DNA of 64,000 nucleotides from DATAOG01 sp963757395. Lineage in GTDB: Bacteria; Pseudomonadota; Alphaproteobacteria; Geminicoccales; Geminicoccaceae. Shown here piece after piece: positions 8,904 through 17,042 of this stretch. Location: NCBI GenBank assembly GCA_963757395.1, contig CAVWRK010000011.1, forward strand, positions 186,001 through 250,000, in the 5' to 3' direction. The notes under the pieces are model-generated. The model searched no databases, was not told where the DNA came from, and worked only from the letters and a program-made list of their open reading frames with translations. Each line of letters opens with the position of its first letter. Within the stretch, counting starts at the first letter, position 1. Made by a program: the position numbers and the translations under genes.

Positions 8904-9713
8904 TTAACCACGGTTCGACGGCGGCCCGGCGGCGGCGCTCGTGGCCCCGCCGCCCGGCGTCCCGAGCAGCTTGGTCCGCTTGGCCAGCTCGATCGTGACC
9001 TGCCGGGCCTTGACCGGATCCATGCGCGCCAGCACGTCGGCGGACTTGGCCTCGCGCATGCGTTCGACGACCCGGAGCAGGACCGGCATCTCGAGCCGGT
9101 TGAAGATCTCCGCCGCCGCCTTGGCTTTCATGGTCTCGTAGATCTTGACCAGGCTCTTGAGCCTGGCCTCCTCGGCGGCGTCGTGCTGCTCGACCGCGCT
9201 CGTGATCTGGTCCCGCAGCCCGCTCAGCTGAGCGATCTGGCTCACGAGCGCGGCCTGGGCGGTCTCGAGCAGGGCCTCGCGCCGATCGAGCTCGCGGGCG
9301 CGCTGATCGAGCGCCGTCCGGCGCGCGGCAAGCTGTTGCAGGACCGCGATCTCGTTGGCGGTCAGCCGGCTCGGGTCGAAGTCCTGTGCCGCCGATGGTG
9401 GAACTTCGGGGGCCGTGGAGGCCGCTCCCGTCGGCTCCGGGGCCTGCGCTTCGGGACCGGCCGCGGGCATCGGCGCCGGCGGCGGGGTCTCATCCTCGGC
9501 CACGGAGACCGGTGCCGAACGCGCTGCGGCCGGGGTGCCTTCGACCGCGGCCGCCGACCCGGCCGGGCCGAAGCCGACGATCTCCTCCACCAGGACGCCG
9601 AGCTTCGCCAAGGTCAAGATGCCGAGCGCGGCCAGCAGGACCACCGGGAGCGACTGTCGCCAGCGGGCCTGCGGCAGCGACCAGGGCGCGGCTACCCCGG
9701 GCCGCGGCGGCAT
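8904..9713 (-). CDS. motE: MotE-like flagellar protein (MgtE N-terminal-like helical domain)
   Basis: 269 aa. One N-terminal membrane anchor (about residues 18-38, SLPVVLLAALGILTLAKLG) precedes a Pro/Ala/Glu linker, a coiled coil (about 118-185, R-R-T-A-L-D-Q-R-A-R-E-L-D-R-R) and a C-terminal helical domain with Y-E-T-M-K-A-K-A-A-A-E-I-F-N and L-A-R-M-D-P-V-K-A, the MgtE-N-like MotE signature. In Rhizobiales, MotE is a periplasmic chaperone for MotC. The ATG overlaps the stop of the upstream DUF6468 gene (9713-9715). Confidence 0.82.
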   Translation of the reverse strand: MPPRPGVAAPWSLPQARWRQSLPVVLLAALGILTLAKLGVLVEEIVGFGPAGSAAAVEGTPAAARSAPVSVAEDETPPPAPMPAAGPEAQAPEPTGAASTAPEVPPSAAQDFDPSRLTANEIAVLQQLAARRTALDQRARELDRREALLETAQAALVSQIAQLSGLRDQITSAVEQHDAAEEARLKSLVKIYETMKAKAAAEIFNRLEMPVLLRVVERMREAKSADVLARMDPVKARQVTIELAKRTKLLGTPGGGATSAAAGPPSNRG

Positions 9714-10153
9714 CAGCGCAGCGTCCTGAGGGTGCGCTCGAGGTCGGCCGCCGGCACCGCCCGGTGGGGCCGGCCCGGCGGCCGCGCCCGCTCGAGGTCG
9801 GCCGCCATCGTCGGCTTGGGCTGGGCAGCAGGTCGTTCCTTCCGGATCTGCTCCACCAGACGGTCCGCCGCCTGCTCGCCGCGGCTGGTCAGGAAGTGCA
9901 GGTCGTCGACCAGCCGCTGGGTGCTCGCCAGCTGGCCTGCCAGGCGCTCGCCGGTGGCCTCGGCGGTCTGCCTCAGACCGTCGAGAGCCGCCTGGGCGCG
10001 CGCGGTCGCGCGGTCGAGGGCCGCGATCAGCCGGTCGATCTCGCCGTCGTCGTGCCGCAGCTGGCGGAGGCTGCGCTGCAGCCGGAGGCCGCGCCCGAGC
10101 ACGACCAGCAGGAGGACCACGATCAAGCCGTCGACCAGCAGCGGGAGCATCAC
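9713..10153 (-). CDS. DUF6468 family flagellar-cluster protein
   Basis: 146 aa. An N-terminal membrane helix (residues 3-20, LPLLVDGLIVVLLLVVLG) is followed by a cytoplasmic or periplasmic coiled coil (about 24-105) and a basic tail. The family is found between fliM and motE in many alphaproteobacterial flagellar operons, and its function is not established. Overlaps on both sides (ATGA with fliM at 10150-10153 and with motE at 9713) show tight translational coupling. Confidence 0.8.
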   Translation of the reverse strand: MMLPLLVDGLIVVLLLVVLGRGLRLQRSLRQLRHDDGEIDRLIAALDRATARAQAALDGLRQTAEATGERLAGQLASTQRLVDDLHFLTSRGEQAADRLVEQIRKERPAAQPKPTMAADLERARPPGRPHRAVPAADLERTLRTLR

Positions 10154-11205
10154 TCGGATCCCTTGTCACGATAGATCTTGCCTTCGATCCGGATCGCGAC
10201 GTGGTCGGCGACCCGGCCGACCCGGCCCCGCAGCAGCGGGATGTGGCCGCAGCGAAGAATCACCGGTGTGTCGGGCTCGGCGCCGAGCGACAGCGTCGTG
10301 CCCACCTCGAGGGCCATGACCTCGCCGAGGGGCACCGTCTGCTCCTCCAGCAAGGCCTCGAGCTCGACCGTGGTCACCAGCATCTGGCGCGCGAGATGCG
10401 TCTCCCAGATCGAATCGCGGCCAAACTTCTCGCCCATGAACATCTGCAGCAAAAGATCGCGCACCGGCTCGAGGGTGGCGTAGGGAATCAGGATCTCGAG
10501 CGGGCCGCCCCGGTCATCGATCTCGATGCGCAGCCTGAACAGCACGGCGCCATTGGTCGGGCGCGCGATGGCGGCGAAGCGGGGATTGGTCTCGAGCCGC
10601 TCGTAGCGAAACTCGATCGCGCTCAGAGGCGCGAAGGCGGCCGCCATGTCGGTCAGCACCAGGCGGACCAGCCGCTCGACCAGGGCGCGCTCGATGCTGG
10701 TGAACGCGCGGCCCTCGGGCGAGCTCGCCGGACCGCTGCGCCGGCCCCCGAGGAGCACGTCGACGATCGAATAGATCAGCGGGTTGCTGACCGTCAGGAT
10801 GCCGTAGTTGTCCCATTCGACCGCACGGAAGACCGCGATCACCACCGGCAGCGGCACGCTGTGCAGGTAGTCGCCGAAGCGCAACGAGGTGATGCTCTCC
10901 AGGTTGAGCTCGACGTTCTCGGAGGTGAAGTTGCGCAGGCTCGAGGTCAGGATCCGAACCAGGCGGTCGAACACCACCTCGAGCATCGGCAGCCGCTCGT
11001 AGCTGATGTTGTTGTTGTCGACCAGCGCCTGGAGACCGGAGCGGCGGCTGCCACCGCCTCGCGAGACGCCGAGCAGGCTGTCGATCTCGTCCTGCTCGAG
11101 CAGGCCCTCGGGTGCGGCGGGCTCGTCGGCCTTGGCGGCACCCTCCTGCCACTCGACCCCTTCGGGTGCGGGACCGGCGTCCGGGAGGTCGCTGGGATCG
11201 GCCAT
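10150..11205 (-). CDS. fliM: Flagellar motor switch protein FliM
   Basis: 351 aa. FliM forms the C-ring middle domain and binds phospho-CheY. The N-terminal CheY-binding element is present (L-L-E-Q-D-E-I-D-S-L-L-G at about residues 35-46). The middle domain has N-I-S-Y-E-R-L-P-M-L-E and S-L-R-F-G-D-Y, and the C-terminal SpoA-type domain shows T-V-P-L-G-E-V-M-A-L and G-D/E-type turns up to G-R-V-G-R. Length and domain order are normal. It lies 25 bp downstream of fliL. Confidence 0.96.
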   Translation of the reverse strand: MADPSDLPDAGPAPEGVEWQEGAAKADEPAAPEGLLEQDEIDSLLGVSRGGGSRRSGLQALVDNNNISYERLPMLEVVFDRLVRILTSSLRNFTSENVELNLESITSLRFGDYLHSVPLPVVIAVFRAVEWDNYGILTVSNPLIYSIVDVLLGGRRSGPASSPEGRAFTSIERALVERLVRLVLTDMAAAFAPLSAIEFRYERLETNPRFAAIARPTNGAVLFRLRIEIDDRGGPLEILIPYATLEPVRDLLLQMFMGEKFGRDSIWETHLARQMLVTTVELEALLEEQTVPLGEVMALEVGTTLSLGAEPDTPVILRCGHIPLLRGRVGRVADHVAIRIEGKIYRDKGSE

Positions 11206-11230
11206 GACTGGGCTCGGCAGCCCGCCCCGG

Positions 11231-11728
11231 TTATTGGACGAGCAGTTCCCGGATCAGCACGTCGCGCACTTTGGCGGGGTGGACCGCGTCGTTGACCCGC
11301 GCGAGCAGCTCTTCCTTGACCCGATAGACCCCTTCGGCGCCCTCCAGCTCCTCCGGCCGGATCGATCGCAGATACAATTGGAAGCTGTCCTGAATGCGCG
11401 GCACGAACTGTTTCACCAGGTCGGCCTGATCCTCGCCCCGGACCTCGAGCGCGGCGGCGATCTTGAGGTAACGCAGCCGGCGGCCACCGGCGTTGAGATT
11501 GACCAGCATGTCCGGCAGATCGACGAACACGACGTTGCCGGGGTCCTCGGGCGGCGGCGCGGCATCGGCGCTTTCGCCGGCGCCGTTCAGACCCGGCACC
11601 ATACCCATGACGTAGGCGGCGCCGCCGCCGCCGAGGAGCAGCAGGAGCGGCAGGCCGATGATCAGGATCAGCTTCAGCTTGCCGCCGGACTTCTTGGTTT
11701 CGGCTTCGGTCTCGGTGTCTTCGCTCAT
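11231..11728 (-). CDS. fliL: Flagellar basal body-associated protein FliL
   Basis: 165 aa. A short acidic/lysine-rich cytoplasmic start is followed by one membrane helix (residues about 18-36, LKLILIIGLPLLLLLGGGG) and a periplasmic stomatin-like domain with V-F-V-D-L-P-D-M-L-V-N-L and Y-L-K-I-A-A-A-L-E-V. It ends with V-R-D-V-L-I-R-E-L-L-V-Q, typical of FliL. FliL rings surround the stator. It is first in the leftward fliL-fliM-DUF6468-motE-cheY group and diverges from flgF across about 300 bp. Confidence 0.94.
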   Translation of the reverse strand: MSEDTETEAETKKSGGKLKLILIIGLPLLLLLGGGGAAYVMGMVPGLNGAGESADAAPPPEDPGNVVFVDLPDMLVNLNAGGRRLRYLKIAAALEVRGEDQADLVKQFVPRIQDSFQLYLRSIRPEELEGAEGVYRVKEELLARVNDAVHPAKVRDVLIRELLVQ

Positions 11729-11978
11729 GCCCGTCTACCGGCTTGCGTGGTTGAGCGACCCCCTGGATCGCGAGAGCTTGGGGCCGCAACGGCGCCGGTC
11801 GCGAGCGCTGGTTCCGATCGTCGCTTCGGTACCGCTCACTTGCCGGGCCGCCAAGCTAGGGATGGCGCGGTTAAGAACGGGTTGATCCGGCCGCCGCCGG
11901 CAGATCTTGCCCGGCAAGGCCTGCCGTGGCCGGCGCGCCGGTCGGCGCCGACGGCAGCGAATCCCGGCCGCGCCCGGG

Positions 11979-11994
11979 TGGCACGGAAGCTGCA
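11979..11994 (+). promoter_or_regulatory. Sigma-54 (RpoN) -24/-12 promoter of the flgF operon
   Basis: TGGCACGGAAGCTGCA matches the sigma-54 consensus TGGCACG-N4-TTGCA with one mismatch, and has the invariant GG-N10-GC spacing. Transcription would begin near 12005, about 20 nt before the flgF start at 12027. No comparable element was found for the divergent fliL operon. The rest of the 11729-12026 intergenic region presumably carries the fliL promoter and any FlbD-like activator sites, which I could not identify. Confidence 0.75.
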
Positions 11995-12026
11995 TCGCTG
12001 TGGCCGGCAAGCCAGGGCTGCAAGCA

Positions 12027-12749
12027 ATGGAATCGACTGCCTACATCGCGCTCTCCCGCCAGATGGTGCTCGACCGCCAGATGGACGTGGTCGCGCACAA
12101 CATCGCCAACGTCACGACCACCGGCTTCAAGGCCTCGGCCATGCTCCTCGAGCCGGTCCCGGTCGACGCCGGCGACCGCCAGCGGCTGGCGTTCGTCCAG
12201 GACTTCGGCATGATCCGCGACCTCAGCCCCGGCCCGGTCACGACCACCGGCAACCCGTTCGATCTGGCGATCGAGGGCGCCGGCTATCTGGCGGTCCAGA
12301 CCGCGGCCGGGGTGCGCTACAGCCGCAGCGGTCAGCTCCACGTCAGCGATCTCGGCGAGCTCGCGAGCGCGGACGGCGACCCGGTGCTCGACGACGGCGG
12401 CACGCCGCTCGCGATCCCGCTCGACAGCGGCCCGATCACGATCGCCGCCGACGGCACGGTCTCGACCCCGGCCGCCGTGATCGGCCGGCTCGATCTGGTG
12501 GCCTTCGCCGACGAGCAGCGGCTCGTGCCGGTCGGCGGCAGCCTCTATCGCAGCGATCAGGCGCCGCTGCCGGCGACCGGGGCGCGCCTGGTGCAAGGCG
12601 CGCTCGAGGGGTCGAACGTGCGCCCGATCATCGAGATGATCGAGATGATGGCGACGTTGCGTGCCTACCAAGGCACCCAGCGCCTGCTCGACACCGATCA
12701 CGATCTGCACCGGCGGGCGATCGAGCGCATGCTCGAGACCACCGGCTAA
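12027..12749 (+). CDS. flgF: Flagellar proximal rod protein FlgF
   Basis: 240 aa. The N-terminal rod/hook signature is clear (S-R-Q-M-V-L-D-R-Q-M-D-V-V-A-H-N-I-A-N-V-T-T-T-G-F-K). Central elements are N-P-F-D-L-A-I-E-G-A-G-Y-L-A-V-Q and R-Y-S-R-S-G-Q-L. The C-terminal helix has Q-G-A-L-E-G-S-N-V and I-E-M-M-A-T-L-R-A-Y-Q. It is first in the flgF-G-A-H operon. The ATG at 12027 places the protein start at the conserved MESTAY-type N-terminus. Confidence 0.95.
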   Translation: MESTAYIALSRQMVLDRQMDVVAHNIANVTTTGFKASAMLLEPVPVDAGDRQRLAFVQDFGMIRDLSPGPVTTTGNPFDLAIEGAGYLAVQTAAGVRYSRSGQLHVSDLGELASADGDPVLDDGGTPLAIPLDSGPITIAADGTVSTPAAVIGRLDLVAFADEQRLVPVGGSLYRSDQAPLPATGARLVQGALEGSNVRPIIEMIEMMATLRAYQGTQRLLDTDHDLHRRAIERMLETTG

Positions 12750-12793
12750 AGCGGACCGGGCGCCAAGCGGGCCGGCCGCGGGAGGGATTCGCC

Positions 12794-13579
12794 ATGAGAT
12801 CGTTGAGCATCGCTGCCACGGGCATGATGGCCCAGCAGCTCAATGTCGAGGTGATCTCCAACAACATCGCCAACCTGACGACCTCCGGCTTCAAGCGCCG
12901 GCGGGCGGAGTTCCAGGACCTGCTCTATCAGAGCCAGCGGCGGATCGGCGCCACCAGCTCCGATGCCGGCACGATCGTGCCGGCGGGCGTGCAGATCGGC
13001 CTCGGGGTCAAGCCGGCCGCGGTCTATCCGATCAACTCGCAGGGCAACATGACGGCCACCGAGAACCCGCTCGACCTGGCGATTCAGGGCGAGGGCTATT
13101 TCGTCGTCGAGCGGCCGAGCGGCGAGCTCGCCTACACGCGCGACGGCAGCTTTCAGCTGGGCCCCGACGGCCTGCTGGTGACCGCCGACGGCTACACGGT
13201 GAGCCCGGGCATCACGGTGCCCGCGGACGCGGTCCAGGTGACCGTCAATGCCAGCGGTCAGGTCCAGGCCAAGCTGCAATCGCAGATCGCGCCGGTCGAC
13301 CTCGGCCAGCTCGAGCTCGCGATCTTCGCCAACGAGGCGGGCCTCGAGGCGGTCGGCAACAACCTTATGGTCGAGACGCCGGCCTCGGGCCCGGCGACCG
13401 TCAACACCCCCGGCGCGGCCGGCTATGGCGAGTTGCAGCAGGGTTTCCTCGAGAGCTCGAACGTCAATCCCGTGCAGGAGATGACCGCGCTGATCGCGGC
13501 GCAGCGGGCGTATGATCTGAACTCCAAGGTGATCTCGGCGAGCGACGAGATGATGGCCACCGTGACCCAGATGCGCTGA
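12794..13579 (+). CDS. flgG: Flagellar distal rod protein FlgG
   Basis: 261 aa, the normal FlgG length. It has M-R-S-L-S-I-A-A-T-G-M-M-A-Q-Q, N-N-I-A-N-L-T-T-S-G-F-K-R-R-R-A-E-F-Q-D-L-L-Y, G-V-K, and N-P-L-D-L-A-I-Q-G-E-G-Y-F. The C-terminus has G-F-L-E-S-S-N-V-N-P-V-Q-E-M and A-Q-R-A-Y-D-L-N-S-K. A strong GGAGG Shine-Dalgarno lies about 8 nt before the ATG. The gene is intact, with no frameshift. Confidence 0.97.
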   Translation: MRSLSIAATGMMAQQLNVEVISNNIANLTTSGFKRRRAEFQDLLYQSQRRIGATSSDAGTIVPAGVQIGLGVKPAAVYPINSQGNMTATENPLDLAIQGEGYFVVERPSGELAYTRDGSFQLGPDGLLVTADGYTVSPGITVPADAVQVTVNASGQVQAKLQSQIAPVDLGQLELAIFANEAGLEAVGNNLMVETPASGPATVNTPGAAGYGELQQGFLESSNVNPVQEMTALIAAQRAYDLNSKVISASDEMMATVTQMR

Positions 13580-13586
13580 GGCCGGC

Positions 13587-14342
13587 ATGGATCGGACGTG
13601 GCTCCTCGTTCTGCTGCTCGGCCTCGCCGGGCAGGCCGCCGCCGGGACCGGCGCCGGCGCCGCGACCCTGCCGGCCGGCGCGCCGCTCACCCAAAGCTTC
13701 ACCGAGGAGCTGCTCAGCGCGGCGCTGGCCGCCGAGGGGGCTGGCGGAGCGCTGGATCTGCGCCTCGAGCAGCCACGCCTGCCGCTCGCCAACCAGAGCG
13801 CGGAGGCGACCGAGATCACGGTCGAGGCGCTGCGCTACGCGCCCGGCAGCGGGCGCTTCAGCGCGCTCCTGGTAGGCACGGTCGGCGACCAGATCCGCTT
13901 TCGCCTGCCGGCCGAGGGCCGCGTCCAGGAGCTGATCGAGCTGCCGGTGCTGGCCCGGCCGGTCGCCGCCGGCGAGGTCATCACCGCGGCCGATCTCGAC
14001 TGGATCACGGCCGCCCCCAACCGGCTGCGCCCGACCAGCGTCACGGCCGCCGAGCAGGTGATCGGCAGCGAGGCGCGGCGGCCGCTGCAACCCGGCCGGG
14101 TGCTGAGCGAGCGCGACCTGCAGGCGCCCCGGCTGGTGCTCCGCGGCCACACCGTGCAGCTGGTCTACGCCAAGCCCGGCCTCCAGCTCCGCGCGCTCGG
14201 CATCGCCCAGGCCGACGGCGCCCTCGGCGATCTGGTGCGGGTGGTCAACCTGGACAGCCGGCGCCAGCTCCAGGGCGTGGTGGTCGGCCCGGACCGGGTC
14301 GCCCTCGGCGGCACCGGCCAGCCGCCCGCCAGCGGCCGCTGA
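13587..14342 (+). CDS. flgA: Flagellar P-ring assembly chaperone FlgA
   Basis: 251 aa with a signal peptide (MDRTWLLVLLLGLAGQAAAG). FlgA is the periplasmic chaperone for FlgI. A SAF-type domain begins around residue 118: V-L-A-R-P-V-A-A-G-E-V-I-T-A-A-D-L-D, then V-I-G-S-E-A-R-R-P-L-Q-P-G-R-V-L and G-D-L-V-R-V-V-N-L-x-S-x-R. It starts 7 bp after flgG and is followed by flgH 14 bp later. The P-ring gene flgI is not in this window and would be expected elsewhere. Confidence 0.93.
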   Translation: MDRTWLLVLLLGLAGQAAAGTGAGAATLPAGAPLTQSFTEELLSAALAAEGAGGALDLRLEQPRLPLANQSAEATEITVEALRYAPGSGRFSALLVGTVGDQIRFRLPAEGRVQELIELPVLARPVAAGEVITAADLDWITAAPNRLRPTSVTAAEQVIGSEARRPLQPGRVLSERDLQAPRLVLRGHTVQLVYAKPGLQLRALGIAQADGALGDLVRVVNLDSRRQLQGVVVGPDRVALGGTGQPPASGR

Positions 14343-14356
14343 CGGAGGCCACCGCC

Positions 14357-15106
14357 ATGATCCCGCATCGCCAGCCGCTCGTCGCCCTGCTCGCGCTGCT
14401 CGCGCTCGGCGGCTGCGCCGATACCTTCGAGCGCCTGTCCCAGGTCGGCAAGACCCCGGCGCTCAACCCGATCGAGAACCCGGTCGAGCAGCCGGCCTAC
14501 CGTCCGGTGTCCCTGCCGATGCCGGCCCAGGAGCCCGAGGTCTATCCGCCCAACTCGCTCTGGCGCCAGGGCGCCCGCTCGTTCTTCAAGGACCAGCGGG
14601 CGCGCACCCTCGGCGACGTGCTGACCGTGCAGGTGACGATCGCCGACGAGGCCAAGCTCAAGAACGAGACCAAGCGCACGCGCTCGAACTCGGACAACCT
14701 CGCAGCCAGCCATTTCTTCGGCTACGAGAGCAAGCTGCAGGACTTTCTGCCGAACGCGGTCGACCCGAACAGCCTGGTCGATCTGAACAGCGCGCTCGAG
14801 AACGGCGGCAAGGGCGACGTGACCCGCAACGAGGACATCAAGCTCAACGTCGCCGCGGTCGTGGTCCAGGTCCTGCCGAACGGCAATCTGGTGATCCAGG
14901 GGCGCCAGGAGGTGCGGGTCAACTTCGAGGTGCGCGAGCTCTACGTCGCGGGCGTGGTCCGGCCCGAGGACATCAGCCCGGACAACACCATCGCGCACGA
15001 CAAGATCGCCGAGCTCCGGGTCGCCTACGGCGGCCGCGGCCAGCTCACCGATGTCCAGCAGCCGCGGGTCGGCGCTCAGGTGCTCGACATCATCCTGCCG
15101 TATTGA
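14357..15106 (+). CDS. flgH: Flagellar L-ring lipoprotein FlgH
   Basis: 249 aa. The type II signal and lipobox (L-A-L-G-G-C at about residues 14-19) predict an outer-membrane lipoprotein. It shows the FlgH signatures S-L-W-R-Q-G-A-R-S-F-F-K-D, R-A-R-T-L-G-D-V-L-T-V and L-P-N-G-N-L-V-I-Q-G-R-Q-E-V-R-V-N. The end has G-V-V-R-P-E-D-I-S-P-D-N-T-I and A-Y-G-G-R-G. A GGAGG lies 9 nt upstream. It is last in the operon and converges with the EAL gene, whose stop is 6 bp away. Confidence 0.95.
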   Translation: MIPHRQPLVALLALLALGGCADTFERLSQVGKTPALNPIENPVEQPAYRPVSLPMPAQEPEVYPPNSLWRQGARSFFKDQRARTLGDVLTVQVTIADEAKLKNETKRTRSNSDNLAASHFFGYESKLQDFLPNAVDPNSLVDLNSALENGGKGDVTRNEDIKLNVAAVVVQVLPNGNLVIQGRQEVRVNFEVRELYVAGVVRPEDISPDNTIAHDKIAELRVAYGGRGQLTDVQQPRVGAQVLDIILPY

Positions 15107-15111
15107 GCCCT

Positions 15112-16882
15112 TCATTCCAGACCCTGCGCCGGCGGCTCACGCCCGGGCGAGCCGCAGGCGCGGCTGCGGGCCGCAGGCGTCGAGCAGGCTGCCGGCGGTC
15201 GCTGCCGCCAGCCCTCGAGCCAGCCGGGCACGTGCACCATCGCCATCGGGGCGGCGAACAGATAGCCCTGGGCCTGGTCGCAGCCCAGGTCGATGACCGC
15301 GCGCAGCTGATCGATGGTCTCCACGCCTTCCGCGACCGTCGCCATGCCGAGGCTGGTCGCCAGGCGGACGATCGAATCGGCAATCGCCCGGTCGGCGTTG
15401 CCCTGCGGCAGGTTGGCGATGAACGAGCGGTCGATCTTGAGCAGGTCGAGCGGCAGGTCCTTGAGCCGCGCGAGGGAGGAATAGCCGATACCGAAGTCGT
15501 CGATCGCGATCCGGACGCCGAGCTGCCGGAGCACGCCCAGGACGTCGATCGTACGCTGGTGCTCGGTCAACGCGCCTTCGGTGATCTCGAGGATCAGCTG
15601 CGACCCGAACCCGGGCGCCCGATCGCAGATCCCCGCGATGCTCTCGACCAGGCCCTCCTGGTCGACGATCTGGGTCGAGATGTTGATCGACATCGGCAGC
15701 GCCTCGAGCGTCCGGAGCGTCGCGATCTCATCGACGGCGCGGTCGAGCACCCACTGGGTGATCGGCTGGATCAGCCGGTTACGCTCCGCGAACGGCACGA
15801 ACTCCTCCGGCCGGAGCATGCCGCGGTGCGGATGGTTCCAGCGCAGCAGTGCCTCGAGGCCGCAGACCTCGAAATCGCCAATCCGGATCAGCGGCTGATA
15901 GACGAGCTCGAGCTGGCCCTCGCGCAACGCGGCCCGGAGCTCGTTCTCGAGCAGGCGGCGCTCGGCCGCGATCTTCTGCATCAGCGGGTCGAACAGCCGC
16001 CACGTGCCCCGGCCCGAGGCCTTGGCGGCGTAGAGCGCCAGGTCGGCGCGCGCGAGCAGTTGGTCGCCTTCACGGGCGTCTTCGGGAAAGGTCGAGATGC
16101 CGATGCTGGTGCCGATATGGGCCTCGACCCCGGCGATATGGAACGGCCGCGCCAGCGCCTCGGTGAGCCGCTCGGCAAGGGCGATGCTGTCGGTCGGTGC
16201 GGCGGCCTGGTCGGAGATCACGGCGAACTCGTCGCCGCCCAGGCGCGCGAGGACATCGCTCCGCCGGACCTGCTCGCGCAGCCGGCGTGCGGTCTGGCGC
16301 AGCAGCAGATCACCGGCCTGATGCCCGACGCTATCGTTGATCTCCTTGAAATGGTCGAGATCGAGCAGCAGCAGCGCGAAGCCAATCGCCGGTCCGCTTG
16401 CCGCGCTCGATCATGGTGCGCAGCTCGTCGGCGAAGGCGACCCGGTTGAACAGCCGGGTCAGCGGATCGCGCAGCGCCGCCCGCTGCAAGGCCCGCTCAG
16501 CGCGCCGGCGGGCTGCCGACGTCGTGCAGCACCACGACGTAGCGTACCAGGTCGTCGGCGACGTAGCGCCCGATCCGGCCTTCGAAGACGATGCGTGCGG
16601 CCGTCATGATGGCGGCCGAGCAGGATGCCTGTCCAGACGGTCTGGCGGGTGGCCTTCGGGCCGAAGGTGCTTCGGATCGAGTCCAGGACCTTGCGCTCGG
16701 CGCGCGGCACGAACAGGTTGGTCACCGGCCGGGCGATCAGCTGGTGCTGCGCGATAGCCGAAGCGCGCGGCGCTGGCGGCGTTCAGATTGAGGATGCGCC
16801 ATTTTCCATCGACGATCACGATCGCATCGTCGACCGTATCGAGAATGCCACGAAGCTCGGCGCGCGCGTCATAAAGCATCAT
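15112..16882 (-). CDS. PAS-GGDEF-EAL cyclic-di-GMP signalling protein (several frameshifts)
   Basis: About 590 aa if read through. The N-terminal PAS domain (I-L-D-T-V-D-D-A-I-V-I-V-D, about residues 10-120) and the GGDEF domain (LARLGGDEFAVISD, active-site motif intact) are spread over several frames between about 16390 and 16760, with roughly four indels. From 16221 down the frame is clean: the EAL domain has CGLEALLRWNHP, N-I-S, E-I-T-E, D-D-F-G-I-G-Y-S-S and K-I-D-R-S-F, the catalytic metal-binding residues of an active phosphodiesterase. Both enzymatic motifs are canonical, so the damage may be recent or a sequencing artefact. The start at 16882 follows a strong Shine-Dalgarno enclosed in a hairpin. 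Confidence 0.75.
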
Positions 16883-16886
16883 TGGT

Positions 16887-16905
16887 CCCCCTCCCGAAGA
16901 GGGGG
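16887..16905 (-). promoter_or_regulatory. Hairpin occluding the Shine-Dalgarno of the GGDEF-EAL gene
   Basis: On the minus strand CCCCCTC pairs perfectly with GAGGGGG around a TTCGG loop (a C-UUCG-G-type stable loop). The 3' arm is the ribosome-binding site, 4 nt before the ATG at 16882. A 7-bp GC stem of this kind would hide the Shine-Dalgarno unless it is opened by temperature, a protein, a small RNA or a translating ribosome. Confidence 0.55.
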
Positions 16906-17042
16906 CTACTCCATCCAGTTTTCAACCGAAGTTTGTTGATGTTTGGAGATTATCCAATCATAAGGTGCTGCGCTTGTCGAGCGTGGTTTTTGGGAAACGT
17001 GCCGGTGTGGTGACCGCGGCGCGCTCCACGTGAGGACAGATC

